Source: an uncultured Eubacteriales bacterium
GTDB taxonomy: Bacteria; Bacillota; Clostridia; Christensenellales; Borkfalkiaceae
Length of the DNA: 64,000 bases
Direction: 5' to 3'
Assembly: GCA_900543915.1 (NCBI GenBank)
Contig: UQTB01000001.1
Coordinates: 1 to 64,000, forward strand
Below, one piece after another: positions 44,253 to 51,526 of the stretch. Position 1 is the stretch's first letter. Each line of letters opens with the position of its first letter. Under the pieces are notes generated by a model. The model was given only the letters and a program-made list of their open reading frames with translations, had not been told where the DNA came from and made no database searches. The translations under genes were made by a program, and so were the position numbers.

Positions 44253-45170
44253 ATGAATTATACGGAAGTTACGGTCAGGACGACGACGGAAGGAGCGGAG
44301 CTCGTCAGCGACGTTATGTGGGAATTCTCTCCCTACGGCGTCGCCATTTACGATAAAAACGATATTTTCGACCTTGCTAAGACGAATAAGTCCTGGGATT
44401 ATGTGGACGAGGACTTGTTGGATAAAAGTCCCGTCGTGTTGGTAAAGGGGTATCTCGGAAAAGAAGAAGATCTGCGCGCATTGCTGTTACGGCTTGATAA
44501 CCTGAAAAAAACAGCGCCCTTTTTAGGGAGCTTGGAAACGGTCACCGCAAAAGTTGACGGCGATGAGTGGCTGGAAAAATGGAAGGAGCATTTTCGTCCC
44601 ATTCCTCTCGAGAAAGTCGTGATCTGTCCGGAATGGATCGGCTATGTGCCGAAGGCGGGGGAATCCGTCGTGAAATTGGATTCCAATATGGCGTTCGGCA
44701 CGGGCGAACACGAAACGACAGCCATGTGCATAGAACTGTTGCAGGAATATCTCAGCACAGGAGACGTTGTGCTGGACGTCGGCTGCGGAAGCGGCATATT
44801 GGGGATTTCCGCTGAAAAGCTGGGCGCGTCGTCCGTTGTCATGACGGATATCGACCCGTGCGCGGTCAAGTCCGCAAAGCATAATTGCGAGATCAACCGC
44901 ACGGAACACGGACAGGTTTTTCAGAAAAACCTGCTTGACGACAGCGAGATAAAGGGAAACTTGATTCTGGCAAATATTATGGCGGAGATTCTGATCGCGT
45001 TTTCCGCTGACATCGGTAACAATCTGCTGCCCGGCGGGACGGTAATTCTGAGCGGCATTCTGAAAGATAAATTGACCGATGTGCTCAGTGCGTATGCGAA
45101 AAACGGATTCTTCCCCGATCGCGTACTTGAAAAGGGCGAATGGTGCGCGGTTGCTTTGAAACAAAAATAA
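44253..45170 (+). CDS. prmA: Ribosomal protein L11 methyltransferase
   Basis: SAM-dependent methyltransferase of L11, 305 aa. N-terminal substrate domain; the linker WKEHFRPIPLEKVVICPEW, SAM motif VLDVGCGSGILGISAEKLGA and NILLANIM-type catalytic motif (LILANIMAEIL) are present. Followed after one base by mtaB; the intervening rsmE found in many Firmicutes is missing. Confidence 0.94.
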   Translation: MNYTEVTVRTTTEGAELVSDVMWEFSPYGVAIYDKNDIFDLAKTNKSWDYVDEDLLDKSPVVLVKGYLGKEEDLRALLLRLDNLKKTAPFLGSLETVTAKVDGDEWLEKWKEHFRPIPLEKVVICPEWIGYVPKAGESVVKLDSNMAFGTGEHETTAMCIELLQEYLSTGDVVLDVGCGSGILGISAEKLGASSVVMTDIDPCAVKSAKHNCEINRTEHGQVFQKNLLDDSEIKGNLILANIMAEILIAFSADIGNNLLPGGTVILSGILKDKLTDVLSAYAKNGFFPDRVLEKGEWCAVALKQK

Positions 45171-45171
45171 A

Positions 45172-46407
45172 ATGAAAGTAGTTGTATTTACGCTCGGCTG
45201 CAAAGTGAATCAATGCGAAAGCGATGCGCTGATCCGCGGCCTCCGCGACCGCGGTTATGAGGTAGCGGACGAATTGATCCCAGCCGATCTCTATATCGTC
45301 AATACATGCGCGGTAACCAATGAGGCGGAACGAAAATCAAGGCAGATGGTCGCGCGGATCCGGAAACTGAATCAAAAAGCGCGCATCATCTTTACGGGAT
45401 GCGCCGCAGAGCGGACGCCGGATTTGTTTTTGCAAAGGCAGAACGTGCAGCTGGTAACGGGTACGGCGGCAAAGGCGAAAATTCTCGATCTTTTGGAACA
45501 ATGCGGAAAATTCGTTCAGGAAGATAAATCGCAGTATGAAGAACTTCTGCCGGTAAATACGCTGAAATCGCGCACTTACATCAAAATTCAGGACGGATGC
45601 GACAACTTTTGCAGCTATTGCATCATTCCTTATCTGAGAGGACGCAGCCGTTCCCGCGATTACGAAAAGATAGCGCGGGAAATCAGGGAGACGGAACCCG
45701 TTGAAGCGGTGCTCAACGGAATCAACCTTTCCGCTTATCGTTATAACGGAAAAAATCTGACCGATCTGCTGTATTACCTGAAAGACGTTCCGTGTCGGAT
45801 CCGCCTGGGATCTCTGGAAGTCAACATCATTGACGATGCGTTTCTTCTCGCCTGTCAGTCCCTCAACGATTTCGCGCCCCACTTTCATCTGTCCCTGCAG
45901 AGCGGCTCGGACGCTGTCCTGAAAAAGATGAACCGCCATTATACGGCGGAGGAATATCTGGAAAAAGTAAAGTTGATCCGTTCTTATTTTCCGGACGCGG
46001 CTATCACGACGGATATCATCGCCGGATTTCCGACGGAAACGGAGGAAAATTTTGAAGAGACGCTCGCCTTCGTGCGGCGCGTTCGATTCAGCGCGATCCA
46101 TTGCTTTCCCTTCAGCGCGCGCAGCGGAACGGTTGCGGGGCGCATGAAGGATCTGCCGATGTCCGTCAAAAAGGAAAGAGTGGAGCGGCTTCTGGCGGAG
46201 GGAAAAGCCGGGCATGAAGCGTTTATCGCCGAAAACCTGAATACCGTACAGGAATTTATTCCCGAAACAGAGACGAACGGTTTTTGGGCGGGATATACGG
46301 GAAATTATATCCGCGTTTATGTTGAAAACTGCAAAGCGGGCGGGCGATATCGCGTACGCCTTACCGGGCGCTTTCGGGACGGCGCGCTCGCGGAAATCAT
46401 AAAATAA
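45172..46407 (+). CDS. mtaB: tRNA t6A37 methylthiotransferase MtaB
   Basis: Radical-SAM enzyme converting t6A37 to ms2t6A37 in tRNA, 411 aa. N-terminal MTTase domain with cluster cysteines in TLGCKVNQCES, NTCAVTNEAE and TGCAAE; radical SAM motif CDNFCSYCIIPYLRGRSRSR; a C-terminal TRAM-like segment is present. Ends 12 bases before the HIT gene. Confidence 0.94.
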   Translation: MKVVVFTLGCKVNQCESDALIRGLRDRGYEVADELIPADLYIVNTCAVTNEAERKSRQMVARIRKLNQKARIIFTGCAAERTPDLFLQRQNVQLVTGTAAKAKILDLLEQCGKFVQEDKSQYEELLPVNTLKSRTYIKIQDGCDNFCSYCIIPYLRGRSRSRDYEKIAREIRETEPVEAVLNGINLSAYRYNGKNLTDLLYYLKDVPCRIRLGSLEVNIIDDAFLLACQSLNDFAPHFHLSLQSGSDAVLKKMNRHYTAEEYLEKVKLIRSYFPDAAITTDIIAGFPTETEENFEETLAFVRRVRFSAIHCFPFSARSGTVAGRMKDLPMSVKKERVERLLAEGKAGHEAFIAENLNTVQEFIPETETNGFWAGYTGNYIRVYVENCKAGGRYRVRLTGRFRDGALAEIIK

Positions 46408-46419
46408 AGGAGGTCAGAA

Positions 46420-46758
46420 ATGGACTGTATTTTTTGCAAAATTATGGCGGGTGAAATTCCCTCGGAGCGGATTTATGAAGACGATAAAATGGTCATAATC
46501 AAGGACATCGATCCGAAAGCTGCCCGGCATTATCTCTGTATCCCGAAGTCGCATTTTCAGTTGCTTTCCGAAATGAACGCCGAGCAGAGCGACCAGCTGA
46601 ACCATTGCTTTCAAACCATACCGCTGCTGGCGGAGAAGCTGGGGCTCACGAACGGCTATCGGCTGATCGTCAATCAGGGGGACGACGCGGGGCAGAGCGT
46701 GCCCCACCTTCACATCCATTTGCTCGGCGGGCAAAAAATGGAGTGGAATCCCGCATAA
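46420..46758 (+). CDS. HIT-family (HinT-like) nucleotide hydrolase
   Basis: A 112-aa histidine-triad protein hydrolysing adenosine phosphoramidates or similar nucleotides. Starts CIFCKIMAGEIPSERIYED and ends with the catalytic HLHIHLLGG. An AAAGGAGG site lies upstream. Cotranscribed with mtaB. Confidence 0.93.
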   Translation: MDCIFCKIMAGEIPSERIYEDDKMVIIKDIDPKAARHYLCIPKSHFQLLSEMNAEQSDQLNHCFQTIPLLAEKLGLTNGYRLIVNQGDDAGQSVPHLHIHLLGGQKMEWNPA

Positions 46759-46784
46759 ATTTTCAGTAAACGGCGGCGATTCGC

Positions 46785-46814
46785 TTGACAGCGATTCGCT
46801 CTATTTGCTATACT
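46785..46814 (+). promoter_or_regulatory. Promoter of rpsU
   Basis: Consensus TTGACA (46785-46790) and TATACT (46809-46814), 18-base spacer. A leader of about 50 bases precedes rpsU. Confidence 0.8.
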
Positions 46815-46871
46815 GGTAAAGCTAAATCGTTTAGCTATTTTTTGCCGTCGGGCAAAGGAGGGTTGTAAAGA

Positions 46872-47051
46872 ATGTCTACGGTTCGTGTTGGCGAGAACGA
46901 GACCATCGAGAGCGCGCTGCGTCGTTTTAAGAGAAAATGTTCGCGTGACGGCATTATCGGTGATCTGCGCCGCAAAGAGCATTATGAGAAACCTTCTGTC
47001 AGACGGAAGAAAAAAGCCGAAGCGGCGAGAAAAAGAAGTATAAAAGGATAA
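46872..47051 (+). CDS. rpsU: 30S ribosomal protein S21
   Basis: A 59-residue basic ribosomal protein, easily missed because it is so short. Starts [19 protein letters not shown], then [23 protein letters not shown] and a basic Lys/Arg tail, all as in S21. An AAAGGAGGG ribosome-binding site lies 12 bases upstream. A promoter precedes it and a terminator follows directly. Confidence 0.95.
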   Translation: MSTVRVGENETIESALRRFKRKCSRDGIIGDLRRKEHYEKPSVRRKKKAEAARKRSIKG

Positions 47052-47055
47052 ATAG

Positions 47056-47092
47056 ATACCTACTAATGAAATTCGTTAGTAGGTATTTTTTT
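47056..47092 (+). terminator. Terminator after rpsU
   Basis: ATACCTACTAA (47056-47066) pairs perfectly with TTAGTAGGTAT (47076-47086), followed by a T-run. Confidence 0.9.
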
Positions 47093-47132
47093 ATAAACTG
47101 CAAAAAATGTCGAAAAAGAAGAGGTGAAGAGA

Positions 47133-47549
47133 ATGGCAAATGAAGCAAAGTCGGTAAAAGAGGCTGCCCGCGAAGCGCGGAACAGACTAGGCAGCGGGTA
47201 TTGGCAAAAACTTTACCGCGAAAGGGAAGTGATTATGGAGAAAGCCAAGGCGGAAGGGATATCGGAATCCAAAGTGAAAGAATATTATGCCGATATCGCA
47301 GAAAAGGAAATCAAGGGAAAAGATCTGGATTTCGAGGCTTTTTACCAAAACGTCAAGCGGCTGCTGGATGCGGAAGGGGAAGTAGGAAACGCGCTCGGCA
47401 GACTGACGGATAAAGCGTATTACGAATCTCTGACCTATGAACAGCGGCAGAAGTACAATCTGAATCTGTCCGAAAAATACATTCGTTCTCTGGAACGATA
47501 TTATCGGGAAAAGAAGTTTGAGGATATCAAGCAGATTATCATACAATGA
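47133..47549 (+). CDS. Hypothetical charged helical protein
   Basis: A 138-aa protein I do not recognise. It is rich in Lys, Glu, Arg and Tyr, predicted mostly helical, with no signal peptide, membrane segment or metal motif. The start is chosen as the ATG at 47133 because GAGGTG sits 6 bases upstream; a GTG at 47124 is the alternative. In many Firmicutes rpsU is followed by yqeY; this protein has no YqeY motifs. Its stop codon is the first part of an inverted repeat (47547-47590). Confidence 0.65.
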   Translation: MANEAKSVKEAAREARNRLGSGYWQKLYREREVIMEKAKAEGISESKVKEYYADIAEKEIKGKDLDFEAFYQNVKRLLDAEGEVGNALGRLTDKAYYESLTYEQRQKYNLNLSEKYIRSLERYYREKKFEDIKQIIIQ

Positions 47550-47590
47550 CCAATAGCCTGTTGCTTAAAGAAGCTTAGGCGGGAAGGTCA
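47547..47590. other. Nested hairpin at the 3' end of the hypothetical gene
   Basis: TGACC (47547-47551) pairs with GGTCA (47586-47590) and encloses GCCT/AGGC (47556-47559/47577-47580) and GCTT/AAGC (47563-47566/47571-47574). No T-run follows. The stop codon lies in the outer stem. Confidence 0.45.
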
Positions 47591-47614
47591 ATAAACATTC
47601 CCATAAAAACAAAA

Positions 47615-47647
47615 GTCCGGCTGCGGGTTCTCCGCAGCCGGACTTTT
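47615..47647 (+). terminator. Strong terminator after the hypothetical gene
   Basis: GTCCGGCTGCGG pairs with CCGCAGCCGGAC (47615-47643) around GTTCT, preceded by four A and followed by four T, so it can work on both strands. Confidence 0.9.
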
Positions 47648-47699
47648 ATATGGCGCTTTTGCAAGAAAAATCCCCCGGTTCTACTGGGGGGGGGAAGAT

Positions 47700-47960
47700 A
47701 AAAAATTGCTTGAGCATTTTAATAATAAAAAAGTAACTTTATAGTTAATACAGTTCAATAATAGAATAAGAAACCTGTTTTACAGGGGTGTGGAGCAATA
47801 AAACGCTATAGTAAAGCGTTATCCGTTAACGGGCCGGCTGGTTTACCCTTTTAGAGTATGAGCAAACCACCGGTTGGTAGTTTTGATTCTCTTTGACTTG
47901 TCTTTGATTCAGAACGCTTCGCATCGGATATTTTTGCGAAACGTAAAATTTTATTTTATA
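47700..47960. ncRNA. Candidate structured non-coding RNA, class unknown
   Basis: No plausible coding frame, but several stable hairpins occur in succession: CCTG/CAGG (47774-47786), AACGCT/AGCGTT (47802-47820), the palindrome CCGTTAACGG (47823-47832) and CCGG-TGGTTT/AAACCA-CCGG (47834-47873). The loop of the last one carries ACCC (47845-47848), which could pair with GGGT at 47786-47789 as a pseudoknot. TTCGCA/TGCGAA follows near 47915-47940. It lies between a strong terminator and a tRNA pair. I cannot match it to tmRNA, RNase P, SRP or 6S RNA. Strand is not certain; the plus strand is my first choice. Confidence 0.4.
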
Positions 47961-48000
47961 AATAATATCGCGCCTTGTCTTCCTTTATCCCTATTTATGT

Positions 48001-48046
48001 TATAATGGAAACAACTTTTGCACAGGGAAAATTTGTTGTTTTTTAT
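48001..48046 (+). other. Extended -10 element followed by a T-tailed hairpin
   Basis: TGTTATAAT ends at 48006 (extended -10, no good -35). AACAAC-TTTT then pairs with AAAA-GTTGTT and a T-run follows. Either a very short transcript starts here, or the hairpin is the terminator of the upstream structured region. The remainder of 47961-48064 shows nothing else. Confidence 0.35.
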
Positions 48047-48064
48047 AGTTTGATTTTGAAATAG

Positions 48065-48108
48065 AAAAAACACACGCCGAGGGAGATTACGCTCCCGGGT
48101 GCGTGTGT
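48065..48108 (-). terminator. Terminator of the tRNA-Pro/tRNA-Val unit
   Basis: ACACACGC (48070-48077) pairs with GCGTGTGT (48101-48108), with inner GGGAG/CTCCC; six T follow on the minus strand. Confidence 0.88.
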
Positions 48109-48113
48109 CTGAA

Positions 48114-48190
48114 TGGTAGGGACAGTAGGACTCGAACCTACGACCTCTTGCATGTGAAGCAAGCGCTCTAACCAACTGAGCTATACCCCC
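48114..48190 (-). tRNA. tRNA-Val (CAC anticodon)
   Basis: Cloverleaf on the minus strand with anticodon stem CTTGC/GCAAG, loop TTCACAT (anticodon CAC), T loop TTCGAGT and encoded ACCA. The acceptor stem has three wobble-type pairs (G1-U72, G5-U68, U6-G67) if the 5' end is at 48190, which is unusual but tolerable. Confidence 0.9.
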
Positions 48191-48220
48191 ATGAAAACGC
48201 TTCGGGGAAGCGTCCGGTTC

Positions 48221-48296
48221 TGGTCGGAGTAAGGAGACTTGAACTCCTGGCCTCATGGTCCCGAACCATGCGCGCTACCAACTGCGCTATACCCCG
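48221..48296 (-). tRNA. tRNA-Pro (CGG anticodon)
   Basis: Cloverleaf on the minus strand with acceptor CGGGGTA/TACTCCG, anticodon stem CATGG/CCATG, loop TTCGGGA (anticodon CGG) and encoded ACCA. Its body is very similar to the tRNA-Pro(GGG) at 35.2 kb. Cotranscribed with tRNA-Val. Confidence 0.95.
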
Positions 48297-48313
48297 AATT
48301 CATTTGCTAATCT

Positions 48314-48342
48314 ATTTTACTATAAGCGTTAAATTTTTGCAA
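48314..48342 (-). promoter_or_regulatory. Promoter of the tRNA-Pro/tRNA-Val unit
   Basis: Minus-strand TTGCAA (48337-48342) and TAAAAT (48314-48319), 17-base spacer, just upstream of tRNA-Pro. Confidence 0.7.
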
Positions 48343-48496
48343 CCAAATATCACTGTTTTTTTCGAATTTTATAAAAGAATTTTTTAATATTCCGCCGGCA
48401 GGCGTTTGAAAAGTGAAATTTCAAAAGGATTCCTTTTTTAGGTTAAAGAATTTGTAAAAAGTCAATTTTTGTTAAATAAATAGAATAGATTTGCTA

Positions 48497-48525
48497 TTTA
48501 CTATCTTCTTTTTGCTCTTTATAAT
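48497..48525 (+). promoter_or_regulatory. Promoter of the surface phosphoesterase cluster
   Basis: TTTACT (48497-48502) and perfect TATAAT (48520-48525), 17-base spacer, 35 bases before the metallophosphoesterase ATG. Confidence 0.75.
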
Positions 48526-48560
48526 GAAAATACGGGTAAAGAAAGGAAGGAGACAAAAGG

Positions 48561-49616
48561 ATGAAAAAATGGGTGTGGTTTTTGCTTGCCATCTGTTTTG
48601 CATTGACTGCATGCGGGGGCGATCCGATTGATACCGGAAAGAACCCGCCTTCGGGCGGCAGCGGGGAAAATCCGTGCGACTATACGATTGCGGTGGACAG
48701 CGGGGAAGCGATCAATATTCTTCAGATCACCGATCCGCAGATCACGGAAGGCGGAATAGAACAACTGAATTCAAAGTGTTTCAAATATATCGATTATGCG
48801 ATCGAAGAGTCTCAGCCCGATCTGATCATCGTAACGGGCGATATTATCTACGGGAGATACGATCAGAACGGCACTTTGCTCTCCGCGCTGATCGATTATT
48901 TTGAGGAAAAAGAAATCCCGTGGGCGCCGGTATTCGGAAATCACGACAACGAGTCGGCAAAGGGAACAGATTGGCAGTGCGAACAGTTTGAAGAGGCGGA
49001 GCACTGTTATTTTGTCAGAAGAGAAAATCTGGGCAACAACGGCAGCTATTCGATCGGCTTTACGGTCGGCGGAACGCTAGTCCGGGTGCTGTATATGCTG
49101 GATGCGGGCGGATGCACGATGATCGACGGAACCGACCGCAGTGCGCCGATGGCGCTGACCGACGCGCAGCTGAACTGGCTCAAGGAGACGCAGGAAAGCG
49201 CGGCGGCATTTGCGGGCAACACAGTGAGCGGCTTTGTCGCAATGCACTACATGCCCTCATTTATCGCGACGTCCGTCATGACAAAATACAAGGAAAACAT
49301 CACGCAGCTGCGGGAATACGCTATCCCTGAGAATCAGGACGGCGATTTCGGCGGATTCGGCGGGAAGTTCTCGCGCACGTTTGACCGCGATCAGTCTTAC
49401 TATGATTTTCTGACCGAAAACGGGATCGACGGGATCTTCGCGGGGCATGAACATCTGAACGATGCGAGCGTGATCTACGAGGGCGTGCGGTTGACTTACG
49501 GTTTAAAGTCCTCCGAATACGATTCCTTCCGTTTCGATAAACTGGGCGGTACGCTGATCACATTGGACGGAACGGCTTATTCCGTCGAACATATCTATTA
49601 TCCTGTGTCTGTTTAA
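48561..49616 (+). CDS. Metallophosphoesterase lipoprotein
   Basis: A 351-aa calcineurin-type phosphoesterase anchored outside the cell by a lipid: signal peptide with lipobox FALTAC. The metal motifs are complete: ILQITDPQI, VTGDIIYG, GNHDNE, AMHYMP and AGHEH. It is likely to release phosphate or cleave phosphodiesters or cell-surface phosphates. Strong GGAAGGAG site. First gene of a cluster with a glycerophosphodiesterase, suggesting use of phospholipid head groups or teichoic-acid-like material. Confidence 0.88.
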   Translation: MKKWVWFLLAICFALTACGGDPIDTGKNPPSGGSGENPCDYTIAVDSGEAINILQITDPQITEGGIEQLNSKCFKYIDYAIEESQPDLIIVTGDIIYGRYDQNGTLLSALIDYFEEKEIPWAPVFGNHDNESAKGTDWQCEQFEEAEHCYFVRRENLGNNGSYSIGFTVGGTLVRVLYMLDAGGCTMIDGTDRSAPMALTDAQLNWLKETQESAAAFAGNTVSGFVAMHYMPSFIATSVMTKYKENITQLREYAIPENQDGDFGGFGGKFSRTFDRDQSYYDFLTENGIDGIFAGHEHLNDASVIYEGVRLTYGLKSSEYDSFRFDKLGGTLITLDGTAYSVEHIYYPVSV

Positions 49617-49627
49617 AAGGGGAAACA

Positions 49628-51526
49628 ATGAAGAAAATTTTAACGCTGGCAGCGGCTGTGCTGCTTTGCGCAGCCTGTATTTTTACGGCGCCGCTTCCGC
49701 GCGCCAATGCGGCGGAGACAAGTGCGATTGCCACCTATTACGCGCGCTCGCAGACGCTGATGACGCCGCCGACCGTGGTGACGCGACTGAACAGCTCCCT
49801 CGATCTGGAGGCGTTTGCCGGGCGGGTATCCGGTACCATGGTGCGCCCGTCCAATCTGATTGTGCCGGTCGATGCGGAAATGAATGCGCTGGACGAAAAC
49901 GGCGCTGTGATGATGCCGTTTGCGGAATTATATCAGACCTATCTCAGGACAAAAATCATCCCTCTGCTTGCAGTAAACGGCGAAGCGGCGGCGCAGAGCG
50001 TAATTTCTTTTTTGAATGAAACGGGATATGCCGATATCGGCGTCCTGTCATCTGACGTCGCCCTTGTCGAAGGCGTGCGCCGGGCATGCCCTGCGGTACG
50101 CGGCGTATGGGATCTGTCCGCGGCGGATATCGGGGCAAAGACTGCCGGGAAATTAGTAATCGAAGCGAATACCGCGGGCGTACAGACGATCATTTTCAGC
50201 GCGGAACAGGTGAGCGAACAGTTCATTTTTGATGTACAGGCGCGCTTTAAAACGGTATGGCTCGCTCTGCAAGACGAAAGCGAATTTTCGGTTTATTCCG
50301 CGGTTTCCAAGGGGGCCTATGGGCTGATTGCAGACGATTACGCGGAGATCTACGAATGTTACGCTTCGTTTGACCAGAATTCGCTTGCCCGCGCCTTCAT
50401 GAACATCGGGCACCGCGGGCTTCCCGAAAAGCGGGCAGAGAATACGCTGGAAGGGTGCATTGCGGCGTATGAAAGCGGGGCGACGCACGTAGAAATCGAC
50501 GCGAAGATCTGCAAAAGCGGGGAAATTGTCATCATGCACGACGACGGCGTGGAAACGACGACAGACGGTTCCGGTTCGATTTATAATATGACGCTGGAGG
50601 AGCTGAAAGAGCTGAACGTCATCGGCAGCGACGGCACGCAGGAACCCTGTAAAATTCCCACGCTGCGGGAGATTTTCGAATACTTTAAGGGAAAGGATAT
50701 CGTTCTCGTCGTCGAGATCAAGACCGAGCAGGAGAACTTTGCAACCGCGTTCAGAGACTTGCTGGAAGAGTGCGACATGTGGGAACAGGTCGTCTCCATA
50801 TCGTTCAGTGTCAGACAGCTGCAGAGAATGCGCGCAATCCTCCCTGAAATTCCGATTGCCGACCTCAATTCTCCCGCGCGGGACACACTGATCGAAAATC
50901 TGATCGATTTCAACATCTATACGAAAGTATCCAATCCCTCCAAATCGGCACTTTCGGGCAATCTTTATATGACGTATAATTTGATTGCGAGGGGATTCCC
51001 GGTCTTTTACTGGACGCAGTATACGCCTTCGGATACGGCGAATGCGGCAGCGGAGGGATGTACGGGCATAACGACCAATCATGCGGATTCGCTCGGCAAT
51101 TACGTCAAATTCATTGTACCGGAAGAGGGGCTGTCCGTTTCTTCCGCCGCCGACTTGAACGACGCGGAATTTTCGGTAAAAATAATCGGGTATAACCGCA
51201 CGGAGGCCGAAACGATGGCATCCGTCTTCGCCTGTGAGATCAGCGAAACGGGTGCGGAGGTCATCCTGCAGGTCAAAAAAGATAACGTGATCCGCTATTC
51301 CGCTCCCGTATGGATCGCGTTTGCCGAAGATACGCCCGGAGGAGACGAGCCCTCCGATCCCGTATTGCCGGGCGATTCCGATCCGGAGATCCCGCCCGAA
51401 GAATCAGACAGCTGTGCCGGCTGCGGAGGCGCTTTAGCTGCCGAGGCGGGAGCCGCGGGAATGATTGCGATCATTACGGCGATGAGCCTGATGAAAATAA
51501 ATAAAAAGAAAGGAGAAAAAAGATGA
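49628..51526 (+). CDS. Surface glycerophosphodiester phosphodiesterase
   Basis: A 632-aa secreted protein. Signal peptide at residues 1-29. Residues 258-510 are a GDPD TIM-barrel with HRG, ENT, EIDAK and HDD motifs (NIGHRGLPEKRAENTLEG, MHDDGVETTTDGSG). Residues 45-250 look like a second, degenerate GDPD-like barrel without catalytic His (RPSNLIVPVDAEM, VLSSDVALVEGVRRACP). A beta-type domain (515-590), a Pro/Asp-rich linker and a C-terminal tail with SCAGCGGALA, a hydrophobic stretch and KINKKKGEKR follow. The tail suggests membrane or wall anchoring. Starts 12 bases after the phosphoesterase gene. Confidence 0.85.
   Translation: MKKILTLAAAVLLCAACIFTAPLPRANAAETSAIATYYARSQTLMTPPTVVTRLNSSLDLEAFAGRVSGTMVRPSNLIVPVDAEMNALDENGAVMMPFAELYQTYLRTKIIPLLAVNGEAAAQSVISFLNETGYADIGVLSSDVALVEGVRRACPAVRGVWDLSAADIGAKTAGKLVIEANTAGVQTIIFSAEQVSEQFIFDVQARFKTVWLALQDESEFSVYSAVSKGAYGLIADDYAEIYECYASFDQNSLARAFMNIGHRGLPEKRAENTLEGCIAAYESGATHVEIDAKICKSGEIVIMHDDGVETTTDGSGSIYNMTLEELKELNVIGSDGTQEPCKIPTLREIFEYFKGKDIVLVVEIKTEQENFATAFRDLLEECDMWEQVVSISFSVRQLQRMRAILPEIPIADLNSPARDTLIENLIDFNIYTKVSNPSKSALSGNLYMTYNLIARGFPVFYWTQYTPSDTANAAAEGCTGITTNHADSLGNYVKFIVPEEGLSVSSAADLNDAEFSVKIIGYNRTEAETMASVFACEISETGAEVILQVKKDNVIRYSAPVWIAFAEDTPGGDEPSDPVLPGDSDPEIPPEESDSCAGCGGALAAEAGAAGMIAIITAMSLMKINKKKGEKR

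Noticed and set aside
47680..47697. CCCCC...GGGGGGGGG hairpin as a separate terminator
   Set aside because: The G-run exceeds the C-run and no T-run follows on either strand; it may be a homopolymer error or part of the structured RNA region.
47951..48256. 101-codon minus-strand frame
   Set aside because: Runs through tRNA-Val and part of tRNA-Pro, so it is not coding.
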